From the NCBI RefSeq assembly GCF_029959445.1, contig NZ_JASCOR010000009.1:1-53229 (forward strand): 53,229 nt of DNA. The letters run 5' to 3'. The translations under genes were made by a program, and so were the position numbers. The DNA is from Stenotrophomonas sp. PS02298 (GTDB taxonomy: Bacteria > Pseudomonadota > Gammaproteobacteria > Xanthomonadales > Xanthomonadaceae). Positions 37,524-47,652 of this stretch are shown piece after piece (positions within the stretch are counted from its first letter, which is position 1; each line of letters begins with the position of its first letter). Below the pieces are notes generated by a model. That model had not been told where the DNA came from and searched no databases. It saw only the letters and a list, made by a program, of their open reading frames with translations.

Positions 37524-38902
37524 AGCGCACGCCACTGTCGCTGATCGCGCATTGGGCCGGCGGTGAAATCCACGGCGACGACGCCAGCATCGATGCGGTC
37601 AGCAATGACACGCGCACGCTGGCGGCGGGCAGCCTGTACGTCGCCCTGCGCGGTGAGCGCTTCGATGGCCACGACTTTGCCGCCAACGCGGTCGAGCAGG
37701 GCGCCAGCGCCTTGCTGGTGGAGCGCCTGCTACCGCTGGAAGTACCGCAGATCGTGGTTGCCAACACCGAGCTGGCGCTGGCGAAGATTGCCGCAGCGAT
37801 GCAGCAGCAGCGCGCTACCCGCGTGTTCGCCATCACCGGCAGCAACGGCAAGACCAGCGTGAAGAACCTGCTACTGGCCGTCATGCAGCACGCCGCTGCG
37901 GTGCTGGGCCAGCATGTGTATGCCACGCCGGGCAACCGCAACAATGAGATCGGCCTGCCGCTGGCGGTGATCGACGCGCCGGAAGATGCCGACTTCGCCA
38001 TCTACGAGATGGGTACCGGCAAGCCGGGCGATATCGCCTACCTGACTGCCATCGCCGCGCCGGACGTGTCCATCGTCAACAACGTCGCCCCGGCACATCT
38101 GGAGCGCATGGGCAGCCTGCTGGAGATCGCCAACACCAAGGCAGCCGTCTATGACGACCTGCGCGATGGCGGTGTTGCGGTGGTCAACGCCGACGATGCG
38201 TTCTCGCCGTACTTCGCTGCCCGCGCTGGCAGCCACCGGGTGATCCGCTTCGGCCTGGATGTCAGCGCCGACGTCACTGCGACCGGCATCGCGCTGGACG
38301 AGGCTGGTTCCCGTTTCCAGCTGCGTACGCCGCAAGGCGATGCCGAGGTGGTGCTGCAGCTGCCGGGCCGGCACAACGTACTCAATGCATTGGCTGCCGC
38401 CTCGATGGCGTTGGCCGCTGGTATTGCGCTGCCGCTGGTGGTCGCTGGCTTGGCGCAGGCGCGCCCGGTTGCTGGTCGCCAGGTGGCGCACGTGCTGGAC
38501 AACGGCGCAGTGTTGATCGATGACAGCTACAACGCCAACCCGGGCTCACTGGCAGCGGCGATCACCGCGCTGGCCGCGGGCAAGGGCGAAGGCTGGCTGG
38601 TGCTGGGCGATATGCGTGAGCTGGGCCCGGACGCACAGGCGCTGCATGCGCAGTCCGGCCAGCGCGCCCGCGAAGCCGGGCTGAAGCGCCTGTACACGCT
38701 GGGCCCGCTGAGCGCAGCGGCATCGGCGGCATTCGGCGACGGCGGGCGTCATTTCGACTCCCACGCCGCGTTGGCCGCCGCACTGGAAACCGAACTTCAT
38801 GCTGGTGTGCGTTGCCTGGTCAAGGGCTCGCGCGGCAGCGCCATGGACAAGATCGTGACCGCGCTGTTGAAGCGCGGCGAGGACACTACACATGTTGCTT
38901 GA
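37520..38902 (+). CDS. murF: UDP-MurNAc-tripeptide:D-Ala-D-Ala ligase
   Basis: Adds D-alanyl-D-alanine to the UDP-MurNAc-tripeptide to finish the soluble pentapeptide precursor. The 460-aa Mur ligase shows the ATP loop [14 protein letters not shown] (about 107-120), [14 protein letters not shown] and [14 protein letters not shown]. Its D-Ala-D-Ala substrate normally comes from ddlB in this cluster, which is missing here. The last 11 bases overlap mraY. Confidence 0.97.
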   Translation: MKRTPLSLIAHWAGGEIHGDDASIDAVSNDTRTLAAGSLYVALRGERFDGHDFAANAVEQGASALLVERLLPLEVPQIVVANTELALAKIAAAMQQQRATRVFAITGSNGKTSVKNLLLAVMQHAAAVLGQHVYATPGNRNNEIGLPLAVIDAPEDADFAIYEMGTGKPGDIAYLTAIAAPDVSIVNNVAPAHLERMGSLLEIANTKAAVYDDLRDGGVAVVNADDAFSPYFAARAGSHRVIRFGLDVSADVTATGIALDEAGSRFQLRTPQGDAEVVLQLPGRHNVLNALAAASMALAAGIALPLVVAGLAQARPVAGRQVAHVLDNGAVLIDDSYNANPGSLAAAITALAAGKGEGWLVLGDMRELGPDAQALHAQSGQRAREAGLKRLYTLGPLSAAASAAFGDGGRHFDSHAALAAALETELHAGVRCLVKGSRGSAMDKIVTALLKRGEDTTHVA

Positions 38903-39977
38903 ATTGGCCCGTTGGCTGCAGCAGTTGGACGGCCTGTTCCGGTTGTTCAACTACATCACCTTCCGCGGCATCCTCGCCGCGCTGACGGCATTGTCGCTGT
39001 CATTGTGGTTGGGCCCGATGGCGATCCGTCGCCTGGCCCAGCTCAAGGGCGGCCAGCCGATCCGCAAGGACGGCCCGCAGTCGCACTTCTCCAAGGCCGG
39101 CACGCCGACCATGGGCGGTGGCTTGATCCTGACCACGGTGCTGGTCTCGGTGCTGCTGTGGGGTGACCTGCGCAACCGTTATGTGTGGCTGGTGCTGGTG
39201 GTGATGCTGTGCTTCGGTGCGATCGGCTGGTACGACGACTGGTTGAAGATCGCCAAGCGCGACCCGAACGGCCTGAAGTCGCGCTGGAAGTACCTGCTGC
39301 AGTCGATCTTCGGCCTGGCGGCTGGTCTGTTCCTGTACAAGACCGCGGTGGTGCCGGCTGAGCTCACCTTCTACATCCCGATGTTCAAGTCGATTGCGCT
39401 GCCGCTGGCAGGCATCAGCTTCGTCGCGATTGCCTACTTCTGGATTGTCGGCTTCTCCAATGCGGTCAACCTGACCGATGGTCTGGACGGTCTGGCGATC
39501 ATGCCGACAGTGCTGGTGGCATGTGCACTGGGCGTGTTCGCTTATGCCTCGGGCAACGCGGTGTTCTCCAGCTACCTGCAGATCCCGCAGATTCCCGGTG
39601 CCGGTGAACTGGTCATCATCTGCGCGGCGATTGCCGGCGCGGGCCTAGGCTTCCTCTGGTTCAACACCTACCCGGCCATGGTGTTCATGGGCGACGTCGG
39701 CGCGCTGGCGCTGGGCGCGGTGCTCGGCACCATCGCGGTGATCGTGCGCCAGGAACTGGTGCTGGTGATCATGGGCGGTGTGTTCGTGATCGAAACCCTG
39801 TCGGTGATGATCCAGGTGGCGTCGTTCAAGCTCACCGGCAAGCGCGTGTTCCGCATGGCGCCGATCCATCACCACTTCGAGCTGAAGGGCTGGCCGGAGC
39901 CGCGCGTGATCGTGCGCTTCTGGATCATCTCGGTGGTGCTGGTGCTGATCGGCCTGGCAACGCTAAAGGTGCGCTGA
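38892..39977 (+). CDS. mraY: Phospho-MurNAc-pentapeptide translocase
   Basis: Transfers phospho-MurNAc-pentapeptide to undecaprenyl phosphate, giving lipid I. The 361-aa polytopic protein (about ten helices) has [38 protein letters not shown] with the catalytic Asp pair, [28 protein letters not shown] and the [11 protein letters not shown] end. It shares one base with ftsW (TGATG). murD, which normally sits between these two genes, is absent. Confidence 0.97.
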   Translation: MLLELARWLQQLDGLFRLFNYITFRGILAALTALSLSLWLGPMAIRRLAQLKGGQPIRKDGPQSHFSKAGTPTMGGGLILTTVLVSVLLWGDLRNRYVWLVLVVMLCFGAIGWYDDWLKIAKRDPNGLKSRWKYLLQSIFGLAAGLFLYKTAVVPAELTFYIPMFKSIALPLAGISFVAIAYFWIVGFSNAVNLTDGLDGLAIMPTVLVACALGVFAYASGNAVFSSYLQIPQIPGAGELVIICAAIAGAGLGFLWFNTYPAMVFMGDVGALALGAVLGTIAVIVRQELVLVIMGGVFVIETLSVMIQVASFKLTGKRVFRMAPIHHHFELKGWPEPRVIVRFWIISVVLVLIGLATLKVR

Positions 39978-41296
39978 TGGACGACTACTCGCGTCAGGCA
40001 ACCCGACTTGAAGCCATTGGTGGCAGCTACGACAAGTGGCTGCTTGGCGCCGCCGTGGCGCTGGCTTCGATCGGGGTCGTGATGGTGGCTTCCAGCTCCA
40101 TCGCGCTGACGCAGAGTCCGTTCTATTACCTCACCCGCCACCTGATCTTCATCGCCATCGGCGTGGTCCTGGCTGGCGTGACGATGCGGGTGGAACTGAA
40201 GGAAATCGAGAAGTACAACCAGCTGCTGTTGCTGGGCTGCTTCGCCCTGCTGATCGTGGTGTTCGTGCCGGGCCTGGGCAGCAGCGTCAACGGCGCGCAG
40301 CGCTGGATCAACCTTGGTATCTCCAAATTCCAGACCGTGGAAGCGGTCAAGGTGCTGTACATCGTCTGGCTGTCCAGCTACCTGGTGCGCTTCCGCGATG
40401 AGGTCAATGCCACCTGGCAGGCCATGCTCAAGCCGGTCGGTGTGGTCGGCGTGCTGGTCGTGCTGCTGCTGATGCAGCCCGACTTTGGTTCGTCGATGCT
40501 GTTGTTGGGCATCACCACCTGCATGCTGGTGCTGGGCGGCGCGCAGATCAAGCGCATCATCCTGCCGGTGCTGCTGCTGTTGCCGGGCCTGATCGCGCTG
40601 GTGATCTTCGAACCCTACCGCATGCGCCGCGTTACCTCGTTCATGGATCCGTGGCAGGACCAGCTGGGTTCGGGTTACCAGCTGTCCAATGCGCTGATGG
40701 CGATCGGCCGTGGCGAGTGGACCGGCGTGGGCCTGGGTGCATCGATCCAGAAGCTCAACTATCTGCCCGAGTCACATACCGACTTCATTTTCTCGGTGAT
40801 CGCCGAGGAGTTGGGCTTCCTTGGCGTGTGCGGCATCATCAGCCTGTACGTGCTGCTGGTCGGCCGCGCGTTCTGGCTGGGCATGCGCTGCATTGAAATG
40901 CGTCGCCACTTTGCCGGTTACATCGCCTTCGGCATCGCCCTTTGGATCAGCCTGCAGACCTTCGTCTCGATCGGCGTGAACCTGGGCATGCTGCCGACCA
41001 AAGGCCTGACCCTGCCGCTGATTTCCTCCGGCGGCTCCAGTGTGATGATGACCTGCGTTGCGATGGGCCTGCTGCTGCGCGTGTCCTACGAATACAACCG
41101 TGCAGTGCGTCGCCAGGAAGTCCGCGAGGACCTCGAAGGTGCCGAGCCGGATGTTGCCGAGGCGCACGACGGCGCACCGGCTGAGCCGCGTACGGAAGCC
41201 GCCAGTGCGGTTGCTGCGGCAATGCAGAGCAGTGCTGCACGCGGCACCAGTCGCATGCAGCAGCGCGTCGAGCCTACCTTCGGGAGGATCGCGTAA
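39977..41296 (+). CDS. ftsW: Septal peptidoglycan glycosyltransferase FtsW
   Basis: SEDS-family polymerase that works with FtsI at the septum. The 439-aa product has about ten transmembrane helices. Family motifs are [61 protein letters not shown] and [13 protein letters not shown]. The C-terminal cytosolic tail (about 385-439) is long, Ala/Glu-rich, low-complexity and ends basic. The start overlaps mraY by one base; its stop shares one base with murG. Confidence 0.96.
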   Translation: MDDYSRQATRLEAIGGSYDKWLLGAAVALASIGVVMVASSSIALTQSPFYYLTRHLIFIAIGVVLAGVTMRVELKEIEKYNQLLLLGCFALLIVVFVPGLGSSVNGAQRWINLGISKFQTVEAVKVLYIVWLSSYLVRFRDEVNATWQAMLKPVGVVGVLVVLLLMQPDFGSSMLLLGITTCMLVLGGAQIKRIILPVLLLLPGLIALVIFEPYRMRRVTSFMDPWQDQLGSGYQLSNALMAIGRGEWTGVGLGASIQKLNYLPESHTDFIFSVIAEELGFLGVCGIISLYVLLVGRAFWLGMRCIEMRRHFAGYIAFGIALWISLQTFVSIGVNLGMLPTKGLTLPLISSGGSSVMMTCVAMGLLLRVSYEYNRAVRRQEVREDLEGAEPDVAEAHDGAPAEPRTEAASAVAAAMQSSAARGTSRMQQRVEPTFGRIA

Positions 41297-42393
41297 TGGC
41301 CTCCTCGAACACCAACAAGGACCAGCGTCCGGTGATGATCATGGCCGGTGGTACCGGTGGCCATATTTTCCCCGGCCTGGCCGTGGCCAAGGTGCTGCGC
41401 GAGCGCGGCATCCCGGTCACCTGGCTGGGTGCCGATGGCGCGATGGAAACCCGTCTGGTACCGCAGCACGACATCCATGTCGACACGCTGGCCATCTCCG
41501 GCCTGCGCGGCAAGGGCAAGCTGGCCTTGCTGGGTGCGCCGATCCGGGTGATGCGTGCGATCCGTGGCGCAGGTTACGTGCTGCGTGATCGCAAGCCGCG
41601 TGCAGTCGTCGCCTTTGGTGGCTTTGCGTCGGGTCCCGGTGGCATTGCCGCGCGCCTGCATGGCCTGCCGCTGCTGGTACACGAACAGAACCGTGCGCCG
41701 GGCATGACCAACCGCATCCTGTCGCGCTTCGCGCGCCGCGTGCTGTCGGGCTTCCCGGGCAGCTTTGCCGGCGGCAAGGAAGAAGTGGTCGGCAATCCGG
41801 TGCGTGCCGAGATCGCTGCGTTGCCGGCGCCCGAGCAGCGTCTGGCCGGTCGCAGTGGCCCGATGCGGGTGCTGGTCCTGGGCGGCAGCCAGGGCGCACG
41901 CGCCCTGAACAACGCCATGCCCAAAGCCGTGGCCGCGCTGGGCGACAGCGTCGCCATCGAGGTCTGGCACCAGTGCGGTGAGAAGCTGCACGAAGAAGCG
42001 CTGCAGGCCTACCGCGCTGCCGGTGTGGAAGGCCGCGTCGACATGTTCATCAAGGACATGGCGGCCGCCTACAGCTGGGCTGATCTGGTGGTGTGCCGTT
42101 CCGGTGCGTCGACCCTGGCAGAGTTGTGCGCGGTCGGCATCGGCAGCGTGCTGGTGCCGTTCGCCGCTGCGGTCGACGACCACCAGACCCGCAATGCCGA
42201 GTATCTGGTCGAACGTGGTGCCGCCGAACTGCTCAAGCAGGACGACGCATTGGCAACCAACCTGGAAGGCGTGCTGCGCACGCTGGCAAACACTCCCGGC
42301 CACCGCATGCAGATGGCGCAAGCCGCGCGTGGGTTGGCCAAGGTCGATGCGGCCGAACGCATCGCAGACATCATTCTTGAGGAAGCAGCATGA
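41296..42393 (+). CDS. murG: UDP-GlcNAc:lipid I GlcNAc transferase
   Basis: Makes lipid II from lipid I on the cytosolic face of the membrane. The 365-aa GT28 enzyme has the N-terminal G-loop [16 protein letters not shown] (about 16-31), [15 protein letters not shown] (about 133-147), the second G-loop [12 protein letters not shown] and the C-terminal [17 protein letters not shown] and [14 protein letters not shown]. About 11 extra N-terminal residues precede the G-loop. murC follows after a 43-bp gap, the first gap in the cluster after rsmH, spanned by a coupled mini-ORF. Confidence 0.96.
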   Translation: MASSNTNKDQRPVMIMAGGTGGHIFPGLAVAKVLRERGIPVTWLGADGAMETRLVPQHDIHVDTLAISGLRGKGKLALLGAPIRVMRAIRGAGYVLRDRKPRAVVAFGGFASGPGGIAARLHGLPLLVHEQNRAPGMTNRILSRFARRVLSGFPGSFAGGKEEVVGNPVRAEIAALPAPEQRLAGRSGPMRVLVLGGSQGARALNNAMPKAVAALGDSVAIEVWHQCGEKLHEEALQAYRAAGVEGRVDMFIKDMAAAYSWADLVVCRSGASTLAELCAVGIGSVLVPFAAAVDDHQTRNAEYLVERGAAELLKQDDALATNLEGVLRTLANTPGHRMQMAQAARGLAKVDAAERIADIILEEAA

Positions 42394-42440
42394 ACACGGC
42401 ACCGCGCACCCGCGCCAGCCACACCGGAGGCCTGGCATGA
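42390..42440 (+). other. 16-codon mini-ORF bridging murG and murC
   Basis: ATG at 42390 overlaps the murG stop (ATGA), and its TGA at 42438-42440 overlaps the murC ATG at 42437. It would encode [16 protein letters not shown]. The murC Shine-Dalgarno (GGAGG, about 42426-42430) lies inside it. It may keep ribosomes coupled across the gap, or be a coincidence or a relic. It is not called as a functional gene. Confidence 0.4.
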
Positions 42441-43873
42441 TCCGCCGCCTCAACGACACCACCGACCTGGTCCGCGCGTTTCCGCGCGTGCATTTCGTCG
42501 GCATCGGCGGCACCGGCATGAGCGGCATCGCCGAAGTGATGCTGACCCTGGGCTATGAAGTCTCCGGTTCCGACAATGCCGACAACGCAGCCACACGCCG
42601 ACTGGCGCGGCTGGGCGCGCGCGTGATGCGCGGTCACTCCGCTGCCAACGTGCTGGGCACTGACTGCATCGTGGTTTCCAGTGCCATCCGCGAAGACAAC
42701 CCCGAGCTGATGGAAGCGCGCAGCCAGCGCATTCCTATCATGCCGCGCGCGGCGATGTTGGCCGAGTTGATGCGTTTCCGTCGCGGCATCGCCGTCGCCG
42801 GTACCCACGGCAAGACCACCACCACCTCGTTGACCGCAGCGATCCTGAGCGAAGGCAAGCTGGACCCGACCTTCGTTATTGGTGGCCAGCTGCTGGCGGC
42901 CGGTGCCAACGCCAAGCTCGGCGGTGGCCAGTGGCTGGTGGCCGAGGCCGATGAAAGCGACGGCAGCTTCCTGCGCCTGAACCCGCTGGTCGCGGTGATC
43001 ACCAACATCGACGCCGACCATCTTGAGAACTACGGCAACGACTTCGCCCGTGTGCAGGCAGCGTTCGCCGAGTTCCTGCAGCGCCTGCCGTTCTACGGTC
43101 TGGCGGTGCTGTGCATCGATGATCCGGAAGTGGCTGCTTTGGCTGCCAAGACCCCGCGTCACGTGATGAGCTATGGCCTGAGCAGCAATGCCGACGTGCG
43201 CGCCGAGGACGTGGTGCAGGATGGCCCGCGCATGCGCTTCACCCTGCGCCTGCCGGAAGGCACCAGCGTGCCGGTCACCCTGGCACTGCCGGGCAAGCAC
43301 AACGTGCTCAATGCACTGGCCGCCGCCGCGGTGGCCTGGCAGTTGGGCGTGGCACCGGAAGATATCGCCTCGGCGCTGGAGAAGTTCGAAGGCGTTGGCC
43401 GTCGCTTCAACGACCTGGGCGAAGTCACCACACACAAGGGTGCCAAGGTGCGCGTGATCGATGACTACGGTCATCACCCGCGTGAGCTGGAAGCAGTGTT
43501 TGCCGCTGCCCGTGGCGGTTGGCCGGACAAGCGTCTGGTGGTGGCCTTCCAGCCACACCGTTACAGCCGCACCCGCGATCAGTTCGATGCTTTTGCAGCG
43601 GTGCTGTCGGAAGTGGACGCGCTGGTGCTGAGCGAGGTCTATCCAGCCGGCGAAGCACCGATTCCCGGTGCCGATTCCAAGTCGTTGGCGCGCGCTATCC
43701 GTGCCCGCGGCCGCAGCGAGCCGGTGGTGGTCGGTCATGCCGCTGACCTGGGCTCGGTGCTGCCGGACGTACTGCAGGACGGCGATCTGCTGCTGATGAT
43801 GGGTGCCGGCGACATCGGCGGCGTTGCCCAGCAGGTGATCACCGAAGGTTTCAAGGAGACCAAGGGCGAATGA
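42437..43873 (+). CDS. murC: UDP-N-acetylmuramate:L-alanine ligase
   Basis: Adds L-alanine, the first stem-peptide residue, to UDP-MurNAc. The 478-aa Mur ligase opens with the Rossmann turn VHFVGIGGTGMSGIAEVM (about 18-35) and has the ATP loop VAGTHGKTTTTSL (about 120-132), EADESDGSFL and the C-terminal VIDDYGHHPRELEA and FQPHRYSRT. The ATG at 42437 has GGAGG upstream. Its stop is followed by 91 bp before ftsQ, where ddlB would normally lie. Confidence 0.97.
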   Translation: MIRRLNDTTDLVRAFPRVHFVGIGGTGMSGIAEVMLTLGYEVSGSDNADNAATRRLARLGARVMRGHSAANVLGTDCIVVSSAIREDNPELMEARSQRIPIMPRAAMLAELMRFRRGIAVAGTHGKTTTTSLTAAILSEGKLDPTFVIGGQLLAAGANAKLGGGQWLVAEADESDGSFLRLNPLVAVITNIDADHLENYGNDFARVQAAFAEFLQRLPFYGLAVLCIDDPEVAALAAKTPRHVMSYGLSSNADVRAEDVVQDGPRMRFTLRLPEGTSVPVTLALPGKHNVLNALAAAAVAWQLGVAPEDIASALEKFEGVGRRFNDLGEVTTHKGAKVRVIDDYGHHPRELEAVFAAARGGWPDKRLVVAFQPHRYSRTRDQFDAFAAVLSEVDALVLSEVYPAGEAPIPGADSKSLARAIRARGRSEPVVVGHAADLGSVLPDVLQDGDLLLMMGAGDIGGVAQQVITEGFKETKGE

Positions 43874-43968
43874 TGTCTGTCGCGCTGCCGCCGAGCCATA
43901 CCCACGCAACCGCACTGCGGGCTGCGACGGTGGCCTGCGGCCGCGCTGCAGGGGAGGGCGCACGATGA
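43870..43968 (+). other. 32-codon mini-ORF in the place of ddlB
   Basis: Two adjacent ATGs (43870, 43873) overlap the murC stop. The frame runs 32 codons (MMSVALPPSHTHATALRAAT...) and its TGA at 43966-43968 overlaps the ftsQ ATG at 43965. It occupies exactly the slot of ddlB in most gammaproteobacterial dcw clusters. It could be a deletion scar of ddlB, a coupling leader for ftsQ (GGGGAGG at 43951-43957 lies inside it), or chance. No D-Ala-D-Ala ligase motif is present. Confidence 0.45.
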
Positions 43969-44693
43969 ATGCCATCCTGCGCATGCTCGCCTGGCTGCTG
44001 GCCATCGCCCTGGTGGTGCTGCCGGTGGTCGCGGTGGTCAACGGTTGGGTCGGCGCCGAGCGCTGGCCGCTGGCCAAGCTGCGCGTGCACGGTGAGTTCA
44101 AGCGGGTGCCGGCGGAAGATCTGCAGAAAACCCTGCTTCCGTATGCGCGCTCGGGCTTCTTCGCGGTGAAGTTGCAGGACGCGCAGGCGGCGGTTGAGAA
44201 GCTGCCTTGGGTGGAAAGCGCGCAGGTCCGCAAGAAGTGGCCGGATGTGCTGGAAGTGAGCATCGTCGAGCACCGTCCGTTTGCACGCTGGGGCAAGGAT
44301 CGCCTGCTGTCCGAACAGGGGCGCCTGTTCGCGGTGCCGCACGGCCTGGAGAACGCGCCGCTGCCCGAACTCGATGGCCCCGATGGCATGACCACCGAAG
44401 TCGTCGAGCTGTACAACGATTCGCGCGCACTGTTCGCACCGGCCGGTGTGGACGTACGCAAAGTCGCGATGGACGCGCGCGGCAGCTGGTCACTGGGGCT
44501 GGACAACGGCACCGAGGTGATCATCGGACGCAATGATGCACGCTCGCGACTGAGCCGTTTCGTGCGCGTGCTGCCGCAGTTGACCCGCACCCAGGTGCCG
44601 ATCGTGCGCGCCGACCTCCGCTATACCAATGGATTCACGCTGAGCTGGGGAACCCCGCCGCCGGCAACAAAGCAGACGCAGGACAGGACATGA
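43965..44693 (+). CDS. ftsQ: Cell division protein FtsQ
   Basis: Bitopic divisome protein that recruits FtsB and FtsL. The 242-aa product has a short cytosolic start, one transmembrane helix (LAWLLAIALVVLPVVAVVNGW, about 6-26), then a POTRA domain opening WPLAKLRVHGEFKRVPAEDLQKTL (about 32-56) and the conserved KLPWVESAQVRKKWPDVLEVSIVEHRPFARWG. A beta domain follows. Its stop overlaps the ftsA start by four bases. Confidence 0.95.
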   Translation: MNAILRMLAWLLAIALVVLPVVAVVNGWVGAERWPLAKLRVHGEFKRVPAEDLQKTLLPYARSGFFAVKLQDAQAAVEKLPWVESAQVRKKWPDVLEVSIVEHRPFARWGKDRLLSEQGRLFAVPHGLENAPLPELDGPDGMTTEVVELYNDSRALFAPAGVDVRKVAMDARGSWSLGLDNGTEVIIGRNDARSRLSRFVRVLPQLTRTQVPIVRADLRYTNGFTLSWGTPPPATKQTQDRT

Positions 44694-45925
44694 ACCGCAA
44701 GGGTGACAAATCACTGATCGTTGGCCTGGATATCGGCACCTCCAAGGTGGTGGCGTTGGTCGGCGAGTACTCGCCGGGCAGCCCGATCGAGGTCATCGGC
44801 ATCGGCTCGCACGAATCGCGCGGCCTCAAGCGCGGCGTGGTGGTGGATATTGAATCCACCGTGCAGTCGATCCAGCGCGCCATCGAGGAAGCCGAGCTGA
44901 TGGCCGGCTGCGAGATCCGTTCGGTGTATGCCTCGATCTCCGGCAATCACGTGCAGTGCCGCAATTCGCAGGGCATCACCCCGATCCGCGAAGGCGAAGT
45001 GAGCTGGGGCGATCTGGATCGCGTGCTGGAAGCGGCCAAGGCCGTGGCCATCCCCGCCGACCAGAAGATCCTGCATGCGATCCCGCGCGAGTACGTGCTG
45101 GACGATTCGCAGGAAGGCATCCGCAATCCGGTCGGCATGACCGGCGTGCGCCTGGAGGTGCACGCGCACCTGGTGGTGTGCGCACAGTCTGCCGCCGCAA
45201 ACGTCAGCAAGTGCGTGCAGCGCTGCGGCCTGCAGGTGGACGATCTGGTGTTGTCCTCGCTGGCCTCCAGCGTTGCGGTGCTGACCGCCGACGAGCGCGA
45301 GCTCGGCGTGGTGATGGTCGACATCGGCGCCGGCACCACCGACATCGCGGTGTTCGTGCAGGGCGCGATCTGCCATACCGCATCGCTGCCGATTGCCGGT
45401 GACCACGTCACCAACGACATTGCCCACATGCTGCGCACGCCGACCCCGGAAGCGGAGCAGATCAAGGTGCGCTACGCCTGTGCGCTGGCGCAGATGGCAA
45501 CCGCCGAGGAAAGCATCCAGGTGCCGTCGGTCGGCGATCGTCCGCCACGTCGGATGCCGCGTCATTCGCTGGCGCAGGCAGTGCAGGGCCGTTACGAGGA
45601 AATCTTCGAGATGGTGCAGGCCGAACTGCGCCGCTCCGGCTTCGAGGAAATGGTGCGCGCGGGCCTGGTGCTCAGCGGCGGCGCTTCGAAGATGGAAGGC
45701 GTGGTCGAGTTGGCCGAGGAAATGCTGCAGATGCCGGTACGCGTTGGCATTCCGCAGCACGTCACCGGCCTTGGTGAAGTAGTCGGCAACCCGGTGCATG
45801 CCACCGGCGTGGGCCTGCTGCTGATGGGCAGCCAGATCGAACACCCACGGCGTCCGTCGCTGCCCACCGGGCGCGCCGGCAGCATGTTCAACAAATTGAA
45901 GAATTGGTTCCGCGGCGAGTTCTGA
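44690..45925 (+). CDS. ftsA: Cell division protein FtsA
   Basis: Actin-like ATPase that tethers FtsZ to the membrane and signals divisome activation. The 411-aa product shows LIVGLDIGTSKVVALVGEY (phosphate 1), the SHI-type 1C domain (ESRGLKRGVVVDIESTVQSI), VMVDIGAGTTDIAVF (phosphate 2) and LSGGASKMEGVVELAEEML (adenosine). The C-terminal amphipathic membrane helix is MFNKLKNWFRGEF. It overlaps ftsQ by four bases; ftsZ starts 217 bp later. Confidence 0.97.
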   Translation: MNRKGDKSLIVGLDIGTSKVVALVGEYSPGSPIEVIGIGSHESRGLKRGVVVDIESTVQSIQRAIEEAELMAGCEIRSVYASISGNHVQCRNSQGITPIREGEVSWGDLDRVLEAAKAVAIPADQKILHAIPREYVLDDSQEGIRNPVGMTGVRLEVHAHLVVCAQSAAANVSKCVQRCGLQVDDLVLSSLASSVAVLTADERELGVVMVDIGAGTTDIAVFVQGAICHTASLPIAGDHVTNDIAHMLRTPTPEAEQIKVRYACALAQMATAEESIQVPSVGDRPPRRMPRHSLAQAVQGRYEEIFEMVQAELRRSGFEEMVRAGLVLSGGASKMEGVVELAEEMLQMPVRVGIPQHVTGLGEVVGNPVHATGVGLLLMGSQIEHPRRPSLPTGRAGSMFNKLKNWFRGEF

Positions 45926-46142
45926 GCGCGGGACCGGTGGTAGGGCAGTGAGGCAGTCAGAAGGGCAAGCAGTAAGGCAAGACGAAGTGCAGTAACGCAG
46001 TCATTGAAGCAAGCAACAACCACCGTGCAGGGGCAACCCGAAGCGGTACACCTAAAACAACTCGCCGGTGCGGGCGGGCGCAGAAGGAGAAGGATTCTTC
46101 CCGGATGCCCGAACCAATCACGGCAATAGAGAGGACATGGAC
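45926..46142 (+). promoter_or_regulatory. ftsA-ftsZ spacer with degenerate repeats
   Basis: The largest gap inside the cluster (217 bp). It contains three related copies of GCAGTRANGCA (45945-45958, 45969-45981, 45989-46002) and ends in AGAGAGGA, the ftsZ ribosome site. A dedicated ftsZ promoter is expected here, but I cannot assign convincing -35 and -10 boxes. Confidence 0.4.
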
Positions 46143-47369
46143 ATGGCGCATTTCGAACTGATTGAAAAGATGGCACCGAACGCGGTGATCAAGGTCGTTG
46201 GCGTGGGCGGCGGCGGCGGCAACGCCGTGGCGCACATGGTCAACAGCAGCGTGGATGGCGTGGAATTCATCACTGCCAACACCGACTCGCAGGCCATCAA
46301 GAATTGTGGTGCCAAGCTGCAGCTGCAGCTGGGCACCAACGTAACCAAGGGTCTGGGCGCAGGCGCAAACCCGGAAGTCGGCCGCCAGGCCGCACTGGAA
46401 GACCGTGAGCGCATCATGGACGCCCTGCAGGGTGCGGACATGGTGTTCATCACCGCCGGCATGGGCGGCGGCACCGGTACCGGTGCTGCACCGGTGGTGG
46501 CACAGCTGGCCAAGGAGATGGGCATCCTGACCGTGGCCGTGGTCACCAAGCCGTTCCCGTTCGAAGGCCGTCGCCGCATGCAGGTGGCGCTGAAGGGCAT
46601 CGAGGAGCTGAGCCAGCACGTCGATTCGCTGATCACCATCCCGAATGAAAAGCTGATCACCGTACTCGGCCGCAACGCCACCATGGTGCAGGCGTTCCGC
46701 GCTGCCAATGACGTGCTGCAGGGCGCCGTGCAGGGCATCGCCGACCTGATCGTGCGTCCGGGCCTGATCAACGTCGACTTCGCCGACGTGCGCACCGTGA
46801 TGTCGGAAATGGGCCTGGCGATGATGGGCACCGGCACCGCACGTGGTGATGACCGCGCCCAGGCCGCTGCCGAAGCCGCGATCCAGAACCCGTTGCTGGA
46901 CGACGTGAACCTGGCCGGCGCCAATGGCGTGCTGGTCAACATCAGCGCCGGCACCGACATCACCATGAGCGAGTTCGACGAAATCGGCCGCACCGTGCAT
47001 GCCTTCGCTTCGGAAGACGCAACCGTGGTGATCGGAACCGTGATCGATCCGGATCTGGGTGACGAGATCAAGGTGACCGTGGTTGCCACCGGCCTGAACC
47101 GTGCCGTTGCCAAAAACGCACAGCGTCCGGGCGAGCGCGGCCCGATCAAGCTGGTGCGTAACGCAACCACCGGCCAGGCCGAGTTCGACGAGTACGAAAG
47201 CCCGGCCGATGCCGTGGCCAAGGCCGTGGGTCACACCATGGGCATGGGCCTGCGTCGTCCGAGTTCGGACACCGTGTCTGCTTCCACCTCGTCGGCGTCG
47301 CCGGCTGCTGCAGAGCTGCCGAATGACTACCTGGACATCCCGGCGTTCCTGCGCCGCCAGGCTGACTGA
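46143..47369 (+). CDS. ftsZ: Cell division protein FtsZ
   Basis: Tubulin-like GTPase that forms the Z ring. The 408-aa product shows [17 protein letters not shown], the tubulin signature GGGTGTG at 108-114, the T7 loop [12 protein letters not shown] and a variable linker. The conserved C-terminal peptide is [14 protein letters not shown], which binds FtsA and ZipA. The ATG at 46143 is at proper distance from AGAGAGGA; an ATG at 46137 is too close. A terminator lies about 130 bp downstream. Confidence 0.98.
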   Translation: MAHFELIEKMAPNAVIKVVGVGGGGGNAVAHMVNSSVDGVEFITANTDSQAIKNCGAKLQLQLGTNVTKGLGAGANPEVGRQAALEDRERIMDALQGADMVFITAGMGGGTGTGAAPVVAQLAKEMGILTVAVVTKPFPFEGRRRMQVALKGIEELSQHVDSLITIPNEKLITVLGRNATMVQAFRAANDVLQGAVQGIADLIVRPGLINVDFADVRTVMSEMGLAMMGTGTARGDDRAQAAAEAAIQNPLLDDVNLAGANGVLVNISAGTDITMSEFDEIGRTVHAFASEDATVVIGTVIDPDLGDEIKVTVVATGLNRAVAKNAQRPGERGPIKLVRNATTGQAEFDEYESPADAVAKAVGHTMGMGLRRPSSDTVSASTSSASPAAAELPNDYLDIPAFLRRQAD

Positions 47370-47502
47370 TGCGGTAGCGGGGGCCATCCAGGCCCGATCA
47401 TCGCGTGCGCCGGCAACGGCGCCGTGGGTCGGACTGGTCGGCGCCTGGAAACAGAGCTGATACGTCGGGGCTGTCCACCCCGGCGGGAATACCATGTCCT
47501 TT

Positions 47503-47535
47503 ATCGCCGGGCCAAGGCCGGCCCGGCGATATTTC
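47503..47535 (+). terminator. Terminator between ftsZ and lpxC
   Basis: ATCGCCGGGCC (47503-47513) pairs perfectly with GGCCCGGCGAT (47520-47530) over an AAGGCC loop and is followed by ATTTCGG. lpxC starts 120 bp further on and so probably has its own promoter; TATTCT at 47597-47602 is a possible -10. Confidence 0.7.
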
Positions 47536-47652
47536 GGTACTGGACGGCAGCTGACGGCCGAATCTGACGCTGTAAAGGGCGCGTGTTAACGCGTGTTATT
47601 CTTGTTTGTCCCCCTGGCTGCGCCTGCGCGGCCCCTCCGGCCTTACATACAC

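Noticed and set aside
45957..47495. Long minus-strand frame (512 codons) opposite ftsZ
   Set aside because: It is the shadow of ftsZ codon bias, with no motif and no ribosome site.
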